A stretch of DNA of 64,000 bases from SZUA-229 sp036567985. Its GTDB lineage: Bacteria > Pseudomonadota > Gammaproteobacteria > SZUA-229. The notes beneath the pieces were generated by a model. That model worked only from the letters and a program-made list of their open reading frames with translations. It had not been told where the DNA came from and did not search any database. A program made the translations under genes and the position numbers. The stretch covers positions 16,446 to 80,445 of the forward strand of contig DATCTK010000066.1 of assembly GCA_036567985.1 (NCBI GenBank), given 5' to 3'. This document shows positions 43,841 through 53,326 of the stretch, piece by piece; the first letter of the stretch is position 1; each line of letters begins with the position of its first letter.

Positions 43841-43869
43841 AAAAGCCCTGATAAATCAGGGCTTTTTTT
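43841..43869. terminator. Intrinsic terminator ending the dcw-lpxC cluster (bidirectional)
   Basis: AAAAGCCCTGAT (43841-43852) pairs with ATCAGGGCTTTT (43855-43866), followed by more T and preceded by an A run, so it serves lpxC and also the convergent DUF721 gene. Confidence 0.95.
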
Positions 43870-43903
43870 GCCTATAAAGATATAGAAAGCCGGCATTTTT
43901 CGA

Positions 43904-44314
43904 CTATTTTGTGTGTTTTGCCAGCTTTTCCAGGGCTTTTCGTAACTCGGGGTCACTGATACCCTGCGCTGTCTTTTCGATAATATCAGCGTTTTTCTGG
44001 CTGATAAAACGCCTCGGGTGATGTTCTTCCGCAGGCGGCCGCCTGGGCGGAGAGACCTTGATAATCAGCCGGCTGGGTCGTAATTCAGTGTGTTGCTGAA
44101 CCGACTCCAGCATGCTCTGGCTGTACATACGCAGACGGGTTTGCCACACGGTGGAGTCGGTGAGTATAACCAGCTGGTTATCGCGAATGCCCCCCACCTC
44201 GAGATGGGGCTGGCACTCCTCGGGCAGGGCGGATTTGAGGGCGCTGAGAATGCCCTGTAATTGTTGTGCCTGACGGCGCAGGCGGCTCTGCAGTTTGTTG
44301 GAGATGCTGTCCAT
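43904..44314 (-). CDS. DUF721 / DciA-like protein
   Basis: A 136-residue basic protein from the ATG at 44314 (MDSISNKLQSRLRRQAQQLQ). The middle part LEVGGIRDNQLVILTDSTVW with QTRLRMYSQSML is the DUF721 core. DUF721 includes DciA, a loader or partner of the replicative helicase DnaB in bacteria that lack DnaC, so a replication role is possible but not shown. The C-terminal half is rich in Pro, Arg and His, then helical. The location between lpxC and secA matches Pseudomonas. A longer 5' extension has no ribosome site. Confidence 0.82.
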   Translation of the reverse strand: MDSISNKLQSRLRRQAQQLQGILSALKSALPEECQPHLEVGGIRDNQLVILTDSTVWQTRLRMYSQSMLESVQQHTELRPSRLIIKVSPPRRPPAEEHHPRRFISQKNADIIEKTAQGISDPELRKALEKLAKHTK

Positions 44315-44500
44315 AAGGGCAGTATAATGGATAAAAGGTATAAATGAATGAATCAATGGCCTTTCCACCCGGTTCAGTGCAGGCTATTTATTCATTTTAG
44401 ACCAAAGTTCTATAATCCATTTGGGTAATATGGTATGTTTTAAGCTATATTTCAGGTTATCAAACACTCATAGATTATTCATTACACGTTAGTTTTCCCT

Positions 44501-45403
44501 ATGGACATAATTCTTCTCAGTAAATTTCGCGGGCGCCCCTGCCGTGTGCAGATTGGCAGCCCTGTACAGCTCATGTTATTGATGTTGTTCGGTGCGGTTT
44601 TCGCGGCCGGGCTGGGGCTGTTTGGCTACTGGGTTGGTCAGTCTCAGGCCTCATCCTCCAGTATTAGCTCAATACAGCAGGAAATTAAATTGCAGCGTGA
44701 GCTGATCAGCCAGACGCGCTTTAATGCGCGGGCTGATCTGGATGCGCTGGCAGCGCGGCTGGGCGAAGTGCAGGCACATGCGATGCGCCTCAATGCGCTG
44801 GGTCAGAAGCTGGTAACCATCGCCAAGCTGGACAGTGGTGAATTCAATTTTGAGGAGTCACCGGGTATTGGTGGCCCGGATGAGCCTGGCCTGCAGGAGC
44901 TGGATTTTGGCAGTGAAATCGATTCAGTGATTCGTGCGCTGGAAGACCGGGAGCAGCAGTTAAGGGTACTGGAAGATGTGCTGATGAGCAGCCATATGCA
45001 GGAAGAGGTATTCCCCGAAGGACGGCCCATTCAGCGTGGCTGGATATCCTCCTACTATGGCACCCGTACCAATCCATTTACCGGTAAGCTGCAGTTTCAT
45101 AAAGGCATGGACTTTGCGGGTAAGGAAGGTGCAGATGTACTGGCCGTTGCGGGGGGGGTTGTGACCTGGTCTGGCCGGCGTTACGGCTATGGCAACCTGG
45201 TTGAAATCAATCATGGTAACGGCTATATCACCCGCTATGCGCACAATAAAGAACAGCTGGTCAGCGTTGGAACTAGCGTCAAAAAAGGCCAGGTGATCGC
45301 CAAAATGGGTTCAACCGGGCGTTCAACCGGGCCACATGTGCATTTTGAAGTATTAAAGAATGGGCGACAGATTAACCCGCAGAAATTTGTCCAGAAGCGC
45401 TAG
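44501..45403 (+). CDS. M23 family (LytM) metalloendopeptidase, membrane-anchored
   Basis: A 300-residue murein peptidase or peptidase-like regulator. A single N-terminal helix (LMLLMLFGAVFAAGLGLFGYWVG) is followed by a coiled-coil stretch (about 50-100) and an M23 domain (about 185-295). Zinc ligands are complete: HKGMDFAG (H-x3-D) and GPHVHFEV (H-x-H), plus YAHN. Intact ligands suggest real hydrolase activity, unlike degenerate EnvC or NlpD. It lies between DUF721 and secA, as in Pseudomonas. Confidence 0.93.
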   Translation: MDIILLSKFRGRPCRVQIGSPVQLMLLMLFGAVFAAGLGLFGYWVGQSQASSSSISSIQQEIKLQRELISQTRFNARADLDALAARLGEVQAHAMRLNALGQKLVTIAKLDSGEFNFEESPGIGGPDEPGLQELDFGSEIDSVIRALEDREQQLRVLEDVLMSSHMQEEVFPEGRPIQRGWISSYYGTRTNPFTGKLQFHKGMDFAGKEGADVLAVAGGVVTWSGRRYGYGNLVEINHGNGYITRYAHNKEQLVSVGTSVKKGQVIAKMGSTGRSTGPHVHFEVLKNGRQINPQKFVQKR

Positions 45404-45530
45404 TCCGTACAGCACCTATTTCCTGTTTTTTTCCCCTCAATGCTTAAGCCACTGCGCTTTCTAAGGCATAATACAGCCTCATTTTAATAATATGTTGATC
45501 AACACCACCTCACGTAAATAAGGATACACA

Positions 45531-48251
45531 ATGGCATCCAGTTTAATGCGAAAAATTTTTGGCAGTCGTAATGATCGTCAGGTAAAAAAGTATCGCAAAA
45601 TCGTTACTCGAATCAACGGCCTGGAAGACGAGTATAAAGGGCTCACTGATGAGCAGCTGGGTGCTAAAACAGCGGAATTTCGCCAGCGTCTGAGCGATGG
45701 TGAGACACTGGACGCCTTGCTGCCTGAAGCCTTCGCGGCGGTTCGTGAGGCCAGTGTTCGCTCGCTGGGGATGCGCCATTTCGATGTACAGCTGATTGGT
45801 GGCATCGTACTTCACCACGGTAATATCGCCGAGATGCGAACCGGTGAAGGTAAAACCCTGGTGGCAACCCTCGCAGCCTACCTGAATGCCCTGCCCGGCA
45901 AAGGCGTGCATGTGATCACAGTGAATGACTACCTGGCGCAACGTGATGCCAGCTGGATGAGCAAACTGTATGCCTTTATGGGGCTGAGCACCGGTGTGGT
46001 TATATCCGGTATGGATCACCTGGCAAAGAAACAGGCTTATGATGCGGATATCACCTACGGCACCAATAATGAATTCGGTTTCGATTACCTGCGCGATAAT
46101 ATGGCGTTCAGTGTTGACGAGAAGGTACAGCGGGACCTGCACTTTACCGTTATCGACGAGGTTGACTCGATACTGATTGATGAGGCGAGAACACCGTTGA
46201 TTATCTCCGGCCCGGCCAGTGATAACTCGGAACTGTATAAACGCTTTAATGAATTTGTAAAAGAACTGACGCGTGCCGAAACACCGGAGTCAAAAGAAAT
46301 TGAACCGGATGGCGATTACACGGTTGATGAAAAGAACAAGCAGATTCACATTACCGAACAGGGCCATGAAAAAGTAGAACAGATTCTGCTCCGCGAAGGC
46401 ATCCTGGAAGAAAATGATAGTCTGTACAGTGCAACCAATATCAGCCTGATTCATTACCTGAATGCATCGATACGCGCCAATGTCATCTATCAGAAGGATG
46501 TGCATTACATCGTGCAGAACGGCAAGGTGGTGATTGTTGATGAATTCACTGGCCGTACAATGGAAGGACGTCGCTGGTCAGATGGCCTGCACCAGGCGAT
46601 TGAAGCGAAAGAAGGCGTCAGCATCGAGAATGAAAACCAGACGCTGGCTTCAATCACCTTCCAGAACTATTTCCGTCTGTATGAAAAACTCTCTGGTATG
46701 ACCGGCACCGCCGATACTGAAGCCTATGAGTTCCAGTCGATTTACGGGCTTGAAGTCATGATCATTCCCCCCAATCTTCCGGTGGCGCGAAAAGATTATG
46801 GCGATTTGATTTTTCTTACCGCAGAAGAAAAATTCAATGCGATTGTTGAAGACATCAAGGACTGCCAGCAGCGCCAGCAACCGGTTCTGGTGGGTACGGC
46901 CTCAATAGAGGCGTCAGAATACCTGTCCAATCTGTTGAACAAGGCAAATATTAAACACAATGTACTGAATGCAAAACAGCATGAGCGTGAAGCAAGCATT
47001 ATTGCAGAAGCCGGTGTGCCGGGTGCGGTAACCATCGCCACCAATATGGCGGGGCGTGGTACAGACATAGTGCTGGGTGGCAACTTCGATGTTGAACTGG
47101 CCAACCTGGGTGAAGTTGGTGAAGAACAGCAAGCGGCATTACATCAGGACTGGCAGAAGCGGCATAACCTTGTGCTGGAAGCCGGTGGTTTGCACGTAAT
47201 TGGCAGTGAGCGCCATGAATCAAGGCGTATAGACAACCAGTTGCGTGGTCGTTCGGGTCGTCAGGGTGATGCGGGTTCAACACGCTTCTACCTGTCACTG
47301 CAGGATGACCTGATGCGTATCTTTGCCTCGGATAAGGTCGCTGGCCTGATGAAAAAACTGGGCATGCAACAGGGCGAAGCAATTGAGCATCCCTGGGTAT
47401 CCCGTTCTATCGAAAATGCGCAGCGTAAGGTGGAAGGCCATAACTTCGATATTCGTAAGCAGTTGCTGGAATATGATGATGTGGCCAATGACCAGCGTAA
47501 GGTGGTTTATCAGCAGCGCAATGAAATGATGGTTGAAGACGACCTGAGCGAAATGGTTGAATCAATTCGTGAAGATGTGATTGAAGGTATTGTCTCTACC
47601 TATGTGCAGCCAGGTACACTGGAAGAACAGTGGGATATTGAAGGCCTGCAAGCCGCACTGGAAGAAGCCACCGGACAATCATATGATATCCAGCAATGGC
47701 TGGACGAAGATGATCAGCTGAATGAATACAAGCTGCCGGAACGGATTATCGACGAGTTAAAAGCGGTATACGCCGAGAAAGAAAAGCAGATTGGTGAAAC
47801 TGAATTACGCCGCTTTGAAAAATACGTATTGCTCAAGGTACTGGATACACACTGGAAAGAACACCTGTCTGCGATGGATTATTTACGTCAGAGTATTAAT
47901 CTGCGTGCCATGGCACAGAAGAATCCGAAGCAGGAGTACAAGCGTGAGTCCTTCGAGATGTTTGGCGAGATGCTGGAGCAGATCAAGCAGGAAGTTATTT
48001 CAACCCTGTGCAAGGTAGAAATTCGCACACAGGAAGAGATTGACGCGCTTGAACAACAGCAGAAAATGCCAAAAGATATGAGCTATGAGCACGCCAGCAC
48101 AGAGAGTATGCAGGCTGAAGAAGATACAGCGCAGCAGGGTGAACAGCACCAACGGCCTTTTGTAAGAAGCGACAGGAAAATTGGTCGTAATGACCCATGT
48201 TACTGTGGCTCAGGCAAAAAGTTCAAACAATGTCATGGCAAACTGAATTAG
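45531..48251 (+). CDS. secA: Preprotein translocase ATPase SecA
   Basis: Motor of the Sec export pathway; 906 residues. Motifs are Walker A (EMRTGEGKTLVATLAAYLNA), the DEAD-type VIDEVDSILIDEARTPLIIS, the second nucleotide-fold motifs ATNMAGRGTDIVLGGN and IDNQLRGRSGRQGDAGSTR, and the C-terminal zinc-binding tail DPCYCGSGKKFKQCHGK that contacts SecB. No secM-like leader frame is evident in the 127-base gap before it. Confidence 0.99.
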   Translation: MASSLMRKIFGSRNDRQVKKYRKIVTRINGLEDEYKGLTDEQLGAKTAEFRQRLSDGETLDALLPEAFAAVREASVRSLGMRHFDVQLIGGIVLHHGNIAEMRTGEGKTLVATLAAYLNALPGKGVHVITVNDYLAQRDASWMSKLYAFMGLSTGVVISGMDHLAKKQAYDADITYGTNNEFGFDYLRDNMAFSVDEKVQRDLHFTVIDEVDSILIDEARTPLIISGPASDNSELYKRFNEFVKELTRAETPESKEIEPDGDYTVDEKNKQIHITEQGHEKVEQILLREGILEENDSLYSATNISLIHYLNASIRANVIYQKDVHYIVQNGKVVIVDEFTGRTMEGRRWSDGLHQAIEAKEGVSIENENQTLASITFQNYFRLYEKLSGMTGTADTEAYEFQSIYGLEVMIIPPNLPVARKDYGDLIFLTAEEKFNAIVEDIKDCQQRQQPVLVGTASIEASEYLSNLLNKANIKHNVLNAKQHEREASIIAEAGVPGAVTIATNMAGRGTDIVLGGNFDVELANLGEVGEEQQAALHQDWQKRHNLVLEAGGLHVIGSERHESRRIDNQLRGRSGRQGDAGSTRFYLSLQDDLMRIFASDKVAGLMKKLGMQQGEAIEHPWVSRSIENAQRKVEGHNFDIRKQLLEYDDVANDQRKVVYQQRNEMMVEDDLSEMVESIREDVIEGIVSTYVQPGTLEEQWDIEGLQAALEEATGQSYDIQQWLDEDDQLNEYKLPERIIDELKAVYAEKEKQIGETELRRFEKYVLLKVLDTHWKEHLSAMDYLRQSINLRAMAQKNPKQEYKRESFEMFGEMLEQIKQEVISTLCKVEIRTQEEIDALEQQQKMPKDMSYEHASTESMQAEEDTAQQGEQHQRPFVRSDRKIGRNDPCYCGSGKKFKQCHGKLN

Positions 48252-48263
48252 GAAAACACGAAA

Positions 48264-49478
48264 ATGGCAGTTGGCTTAATCGAGCCTGAAGTTTTATTGG
48301 CGATTGATGGTGTGCGTCTGGCATCTGTTGCCGCGGGCATCAAGAAAAATAAACGCAATGACCTGGTGCTGATTGAACTGGCAGAAGGCAGCACCTGTGC
48401 TGCGGTGTTTACCCGCAATAAATTCTGTGCGGCACCCGTGACCCTGGCCCGAGAGCATCTGGCAAAGGCTAGCCCTCGTTATCTGCTGATTAATGCGGGT
48501 AATGCCAATGCTGGCACCGGCAAGCAGGGCATGCTGGATGCCATACGCAGTTGCCAGAGTGTGGCGCAGCATGGGCAATGTGAAGACAATCAGGTGTTGC
48601 CTTTTTCTACCGGTGTTATTGGCCAGAACCTGCCGGTGGATAAAATCGAAAACGCCCTGCCACAGGCTTTCAGTCAGCTGGCAGAAGATAACTGGCTAGC
48701 TGTCGGCCGTGGCATTATGACCACGGATACCCTGCTCAAGGGTGTTTCCCGTCAGCTTGAAATAGATGGTCGTACCATTACCCTTACCGGTGTTGCCAAA
48801 GGGGCAGGCATGATACAGCCCAATATGGCAACCATGCTGGGCTATATCGCAACCGATGTAGCCATTGAACAGTCACTGCTACAGCAGTGTTTGCAGGATG
48901 CCGTGGCCATCTCCTTTAACTCGATTACCGTTGACAGTGATACCTCCACCAATGATGCCTGTGTGCTGATGGCCACCGCTCGTGCGGGTAATAAAATTAT
49001 CAGCAGTAAAAATGCAGACTACCAGGCATTCAGTGAGGCGCTGCAGCAGGTCTGTCTGTACCTGGCGCAGGCGATTATTCGTGACGCGGAAGGTGCAACC
49101 AAATTCATTACCCTGGAAGTGAATGCAGCAGCAAGCATCGAGGATGCAAGGCAGGTTGCCTATACCGTGGCCCATTCACCACTGGTGAAAACCGCGCTGT
49201 TTGCCAGTGACCCTAACTGGGGTCGTATCCTGGCGGCTGTGGGACGTTCCGGCGTCGAGTTCGAGCTGGATAAAATCCAGATTTATCTTGATGACGTGTG
49301 CATTGTTTCAAATGGTGGCCGTGATGCTGTGTATACAGAAGAGCAGGGGCAGCGGGTAATGGCGCAGCCTGAAATCCTGATTCGCATTGATCTCAACACC
49401 GGTGATCAACAGGCGCGTATATGGACCAGTGACCTGTCCTATGAGTATGTCAAGATTAACGCTGAATACCGTAGTTAG
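48264..49478 (+). CDS. argJ: Bifunctional ornithine acetyltransferase / N-acetylglutamate synthase ArgJ
   Basis: Recycles acetyl groups in arginine synthesis by moving acetate from N-acetylornithine to glutamate; some members also use acetyl-CoA. The 404 residues contain the self-cleavage site GAGMIQPNMATMLGYIATD, where the threonine after Ala becomes the N-terminal nucleophile of the beta chain. Other blocks are LLINAGNANAGTGKQG and SDPNWGRILAAVGRSG. Single or dual activity cannot be decided from sequence. It follows secA by 12 bases. Confidence 0.97.
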   Translation: MAVGLIEPEVLLAIDGVRLASVAAGIKKNKRNDLVLIELAEGSTCAAVFTRNKFCAAPVTLAREHLAKASPRYLLINAGNANAGTGKQGMLDAIRSCQSVAQHGQCEDNQVLPFSTGVIGQNLPVDKIENALPQAFSQLAEDNWLAVGRGIMTTDTLLKGVSRQLEIDGRTITLTGVAKGAGMIQPNMATMLGYIATDVAIEQSLLQQCLQDAVAISFNSITVDSDTSTNDACVLMATARAGNKIISSKNADYQAFSEALQQVCLYLAQAIIRDAEGATKFITLEVNAAASIEDARQVAYTVAHSPLVKTALFASDPNWGRILAAVGRSGVEFELDKIQIYLDDVCIVSNGGRDAVYTEEQGQRVMAQPEILIRIDLNTGDQQARIWTSDLSYEYVKINAEYRS

Positions 49479-49500
49479 ACGCTCGAACAGGCTGCTCTGA

Positions 49501-50460
49501 ATGTCAGACAAGGCACTACAGGTAGCGATAGCGATAATTATAAATGATGCCCGTGAAGTGCTGCTGGCACTGCGTGACCCGCAGGCACACCAGGGTGGTT
49601 TGTGGGAATTTCCCGGTGGAAAAATTGAAGCAGGCGAAAGCATTAAGCAGGCCATTAGCCGTGAAGTGCGCGAAGAGCTTGGCATTGTAGTCACTCACAG
49701 TGAGCCATTCAAAAGCATTCAATATGCGTATCCGGACAAACATGTGGTGTTGCATGCCTGTCTGGTGGATGCATTTCACGGAACACCCGTCGGTGCTGAA
49801 GGCCAGCCATTAAAATGGCTGGCGATTGAGCGACTGCAACCGGCAATGTTTCCAGCTGCCAACCGCAGTATTATCCGGGCATTACAACTGCCACAGGCCT
49901 GCCTGATTACGGGACAGTTTAATTCTTCCTCAGACTTTCTTTCGCGCCTGCATAACGGCCTGCAGCAAGGCGTTCGCCTGGTGCAGATGCGTTGCCCAGA
50001 ACTGGACGCGACTGACTTCAGTGGGCTGGCACAACAGGCGACGCAGCTTTGTGAGACGTTTAATGCAAAACTCTTACTCAACACCACGCCAGCGCTTTAC
50101 CAGCAAATACGTGAGCAGGGCTGTGAGCCAGCCGGTTTACATTTAAATGGCCGACTGTTAAATGAAATACAGCAGCGCCCCCTGGCTACGGACGAGCTTT
50201 TATCCGTGTCCTGTCATAACCTGCAGGATATCGCACAGGCCAGGCGACTTGCAGCTGATTGCCTTCTGTACTCACCCATCAAACCAACCCGCAGTCACCC
50301 CGAGGCAAAACCACTGGGCTGGCAGGCGTTTGCCGATGCGGTAGAAGCCAGTGATATCTGTAGCTATGCGCTAGGGGGTATGCAGGCAGAAGATATTGAG
50401 CAGGCCCGAGCACTGGGAGGGCAGGGCATTGCCGCTATATCGTATTTATGGAATTCGTAG
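49501..50460 (+). CDS. Nudix hydrolase (MutT-like) fused to a ThiE/TenI-like domain
   Basis: A 319-residue two-domain protein. The N-terminal Nudix domain (about 1-130) has a perfect Nudix box from G40 to I62 (G-x5-E46, R54-E55-V-R-E58-E59-L-G61), so it can hydrolyse nucleoside diphosphate derivatives such as 8-oxo-dGTP. The C-terminal domain (about 140-319) resembles thiamine phosphate synthase: LVQMRCPELDATDF, LLLNTTPALYQQI, AGLHLNG and YALGGMQAEDIEQARALGGQ. The ThiE-like phosphate and Mg ligands are poorly conserved, so true ThiE activity is doubtful. The same fusion occurs downstream of argJ in Pseudomonas. Confidence 0.92.
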   Translation: MSDKALQVAIAIIINDAREVLLALRDPQAHQGGLWEFPGGKIEAGESIKQAISREVREELGIVVTHSEPFKSIQYAYPDKHVVLHACLVDAFHGTPVGAEGQPLKWLAIERLQPAMFPAANRSIIRALQLPQACLITGQFNSSSDFLSRLHNGLQQGVRLVQMRCPELDATDFSGLAQQATQLCETFNAKLLLNTTPALYQQIREQGCEPAGLHLNGRLLNEIQQRPLATDELLSVSCHNLQDIAQARRLAADCLLYSPIKPTRSHPEAKPLGWQAFADAVEASDICSYALGGMQAEDIEQARALGGQGIAAISYLWNS

Positions 50461-50509
50461 ATTGATTTTTACAGGGTAAATAGCCAGAGCAAATCTTCAG
50501 GATTATTTT

Positions 50510-50956
50510 ATGCGCATAGCCTTTATACTGGTTTTACTCAGCCTGTTATTATCCTATCTCCTGGGCTCCTGGTTGCAGCACAAACCACAAGCAATACAGA
50601 CAAGCCTTGTTCGTTCGGATTGTGATCTGGTGGCAACCGCCTGCGAAGTTGAACAGCAGGGCATTCAGTACCGCGTTGAATTCTCACAAACCCCGTCCGC
50701 ACTGACACCGTTCGAGGTACAGCTGAAGGTGCTACAGCCAGCGGACTGGCAGCCGCAGGCGGTGAGTGTGGGTTTCAGTATGCAGGGTATGGATATGGGA
50801 TTTAATACGCATCAGCTAGCGCGTATTGACGGTGTCTGGCAGGCGCAGGTGGTTTTGCCTGTGTGCACCCTGAGTCGTAACGACTGGCAGCTGAGTGTTG
50901 TTTTACAGACCGATGTGGCTCATTACCAGAGCGAGTTTGTTTTTATCCAGCCCTGA
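50510..50956 (+). CDS. Membrane-anchored periplasmic protein, FixH/YtkA-like
   Basis: A 148-residue protein with an N-terminal signal anchor (MRIAFILVLLSLLLSYLLGS). The remainder looks like a small beta-sandwich. TPFEVQLKVLQPADWQPQAV followed by SMQGMDMGFN resembles the MxGMxMG stretch of FixH and YtkA-like proteins, which occur near copper and cytochrome oxidase genes. Three cysteines are present (SDCDLVATACE and PVCTLS). No oxidase or copper gene lies nearby. The family match is tentative. Confidence 0.6.
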   Translation: MRIAFILVLLSLLLSYLLGSWLQHKPQAIQTSLVRSDCDLVATACEVEQQGIQYRVEFSQTPSALTPFEVQLKVLQPADWQPQAVSVGFSMQGMDMGFNTHQLARIDGVWQAQVVLPVCTLSRNDWQLSVVLQTDVAHYQSEFVFIQP

Positions 50957-50985
50957 TTTTATGCGAAGTAATAAGTTGCTATCGG

Positions 50986-51756
50986 TTACAGGATACAGCA
51001 GGCCAGCTTAAACGGTACGTCCTGTTTGAGCTGTTCGGGGCGCTGTGATGGGTCGCCTGCCTTAAGAAAACGAATGGTAAAGCGGTGTTTGCCGGCACTG
51101 ATTTCAGGAAATACCTGACTGTCTTTTGGCACGACCACGCGGATAATCAGACATGTCTGGCTGGAGTCGAGGTTTTTCTGGTAAAAGCCACCTTCTGCAA
51201 CTTCATCGATGGCATCGGTGCTGTCTCGAATCACTTTTAAAATCAGATTGATTGCGGTATTGAGTGTGCGGAAAGGCTCAAACCAGTTATTTAAACTTTC
51301 GATTCGTTTTTCATAGGGCTGATTCAGCCAGTAGGCATAAACCGGTAAATCAAAATCACATAAACCCCCAGGCATGCTCAGGCGCTGGCGTATTGCACTA
51401 AGCAGTTCGTTCTGTTGCAGCTTGTGACCAATGCTGCTGCTGATACTGTGCAGTTCCTGTATGCAGGCTTCCTGCTCCTGGATAATGTCACTCAGGCGCC
51501 CATGGTTAATACCGGGGATCTGTATAAATGCCTGCAGGTTGGCATGTTGCCTTTCCAGCTCCTTGATGGTTTCACGTTTGATATCGCCACGACTCAGCAT
51601 GCTGAGGATGTCGAGAATGGCTTTAACGGCGCTGTGGGTATCCCAGCCGGATTTATGGCTCAGGTGCTGGTGAAACTGATTGAACAAATGCTCCAGTCGT
51701 AGAAAGGTACGGATGCGTTCATTCAATGGCTGCTCAAAAATGAGTTGTTCTGACAT
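50986..51756 (-). CDS. zapD: Cell division protein ZapD
   Basis: A 256-residue protein that binds the FtsZ C-terminal peptide and bundles filaments. From the ATG at 51756 it begins MSEQLIFEQPLNERIRTFLR, the conserved ZapD/DUF1342 N-terminus. LPVYAYWLNQPYEKRIESLN and the C-terminal beta region (HRFTIRFL) also fit. A longer frame to 51795 lacks support. coaE lies 91 bases upstream on the same strand. The small yacG gene often found beside zapD and coaE is not present here. Confidence 0.94.
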   Translation of the reverse strand: MSEQLIFEQPLNERIRTFLRLEHLFNQFHQHLSHKSGWDTHSAVKAILDILSMLSRGDIKRETIKELERQHANLQAFIQIPGINHGRLSDIIQEQEACIQELHSISSSIGHKLQQNELLSAIRQRLSMPGGLCDFDLPVYAYWLNQPYEKRIESLNNWFEPFRTLNTAINLILKVIRDSTDAIDEVAEGGFYQKNLDSSQTCLIIRVVVPKDSQVFPEISAGKHRFTIRFLKAGDPSQRPEQLKQDVPFKLACCIL

Positions 51757-51847
51757 AGTGTAGCCGTGAAAACGTGTGTCGGAGTATTCTGGCACAAAAT
51801 GGTAATAAACATAAGCTATATAGGCAATAGCTGCTAATTCGTCACCT

Positions 51848-52447
51848 TTAGTGCTGAACTTGTTGTAAATATTTTTTATGTAACTGCGCTATTTGCTGCT
51901 GCAGAAAATCTATACCTTTTGAATTGTCGATTATGTCGTCAGCCGCCTGCAGGCGTTGATCACGGCTGACCTGTGCGTCGATAATGGCCTGCACCTGTTG
52001 TGCATTGCGCTGATCACGTTGCAGTGTACGTGCAATTTGTTGTGATGGTTCGCAGTCAATCACCAGTACCCGGTCATAGTCTGACTGTTGTCCGGTTTCA
52101 ATCAGTAATGGAATCGCAACGATAACATAGGCGGCATCAAGTTGCTGAATCTGTTGTTTAACCGCGCTACGAATTTTCGGGTGCAGAATTGATTCCAGCT
52201 GCCGGCGCTTTGCCGCGTTATTAAACACTTCATTGGCCAGTGCGCTGCGATCGAGTGTGCCATCCGGCAGCAGCATGTGCTTACCAAAGGCGGTTGTGAT
52301 TTGTTTTAATGCCTCTTCGCCAGGCTGCACCAGCTGTCGTGCAATCACATCGGTATCGATTACCGGTACCTTGTATTCTTGCTGAAAAATCCGGCAGGCT
52401 TCTGACTTGCCGCAGCCGATGCCACCGGTTAAGGCAATGCGTAACAT
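51848..52447 (-). CDS. coaE: Dephospho-CoA kinase CoaE
   Basis: Final step of coenzyme A synthesis: phosphorylates the 3' hydroxyl of dephospho-CoA. The 199 residues show the P-loop ALTGGIGCGKSEACRIF, the substrate segment VIDTDVIARQLVQPG and the lid and base-binding parts VLVIDCEPSQQIARTLQRD. It starts 3 bases after the pilD stop, forming the conserved pilB-pilC-pilD-coaE run. Confidence 0.97.
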   Translation of the reverse strand: MLRIALTGGIGCGKSEACRIFQQEYKVPVIDTDVIARQLVQPGEEALKQITTAFGKHMLLPDGTLDRSALANEVFNNAAKRRQLESILHPKIRSAVKQQIQQLDAAYVIVAIPLLIETGQQSDYDRVLVIDCEPSQQIARTLQRDQRNAQQVQAIIDAQVSRDQRLQAADDIIDNSKGIDFLQQQIAQLHKKYLQQVQH

Positions 52448-52450
52448 AGT

Positions 52451-53326
52451 TTAAATAGTTAGCCACAGCTGGTTAATATCGGCGCCCCACATAAAAGCGA
52501 TCCAGCCGGCAATTGCCAGGTAAGGACCAAACGGAATTGGCTGATTCTTCTGGTGTTTGATTAACAGCATCATCGAAATGCCAATGACTGCACCGACAAC
52601 CGAAGAGAGTAAAATAATCTGTGGCAGCATTTCCCAGCCCATCCAGGCACCCAGGGCGCCGAGCAGTTTAAAGTCGCCATAGCCCATGCCTTCCTTGCCG
52701 GTGATGGCCTTGAACAGCTGGTATACCGTCCATAAAACCAGGTAGCCCAGTGCCGCGCCCCATACGGCGGCATTCAGGCTGGTAAAAATCTCGGCGCTGT
52801 TAATCAGCAGGCCCAGCCAGAGCAGAGGCAGGGTGATGGTGTCTGGCAGTAATTGTGTTTTTGCATCAATTACCGTCAGGCTGATCAGCGACCAGGTAAG
52901 GAATAAACCGAACAGGGTTTCTGCACTGACGCCGAAGCGTAAGGCAACCATCACTGAGAGTATCGCGGTGATGGCTTCAATCGCCGGGTATTGTGCGGAG
53001 ATGGCTGCTTTGCAGGCGGAGCAACGTCCACGCAGCAGCAGGTAACTCAGAACCGGAATGTTTTCCCAGATACGAATCTGATGGCCGCAGTGAGGACAGG
53101 TGGAGTTGGGTTTTGCCAGATTGAAAGGCGCTGTCTGCTGCGTCGGTTCAATTTCCAGAAATGACTGGCAGTCAGCAGTCCACTCATTTTTCAGCATTAC
53201 CGGCAGGCGGTAAATCACGACATTTAAAAAACTACCCACCGCCAGACTGGCGAAAATAACCGTGCTGTAAAACAGCCACGGATTTTCATTGAAGGCCTGC
53301 AGTATGCTCTCAACACTGTTAACCAC
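52451..53326 (-). CDS. pilD: Prepilin peptidase / N-methyltransferase PilD
   Basis: Inner-membrane aspartic protease that cuts the leader of type IV prepilins and methylates the new N-terminus. The 291 residues start best at GTG 53326 (VVNSVESILQAFNENPWLFY), overlapping the pilC stop by eight bases; longer frames lie inside pilC. The cytoplasmic zinc domain has two CxxC pairs (CPHCGHQIR and CSACKAAIS). Catalytic aspartates are in TVIDAKTQLLPD and GYGDFKLLGALGA. About seven membrane helices follow. It should process both pilins encoded upstream. Confidence 0.96.
   Translation of the reverse strand: MVNSVESILQAFNENPWLFYSTVIFASLAVGSFLNVVIYRLPVMLKNEWTADCQSFLEIEPTQQTAPFNLAKPNSTCPHCGHQIRIWENIPVLSYLLLRGRCSACKAAISAQYPAIEAITAILSVMVALRFGVSAETLFGLFLTWSLISLTVIDAKTQLLPDTITLPLLWLGLLINSAEIFTSLNAAVWGAALGYLVLWTVYQLFKAITGKEGMGYGDFKLLGALGAWMGWEMLPQIILLSSVVGAVIGISMMLLIKHQKNQPIPFGPYLAIAGWIAFMWGADINQLWLTI

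Noticed and set aside
45404..45530. A secM-like leader or arrest peptide before secA
   Set aside because: No frame with a signal peptide or an arrest motif is present in this short gap.
51757..51847. A yacG gene between zapD and coaE
   Set aside because: The 91-base gap is too short and has no cysteine-rich frame.
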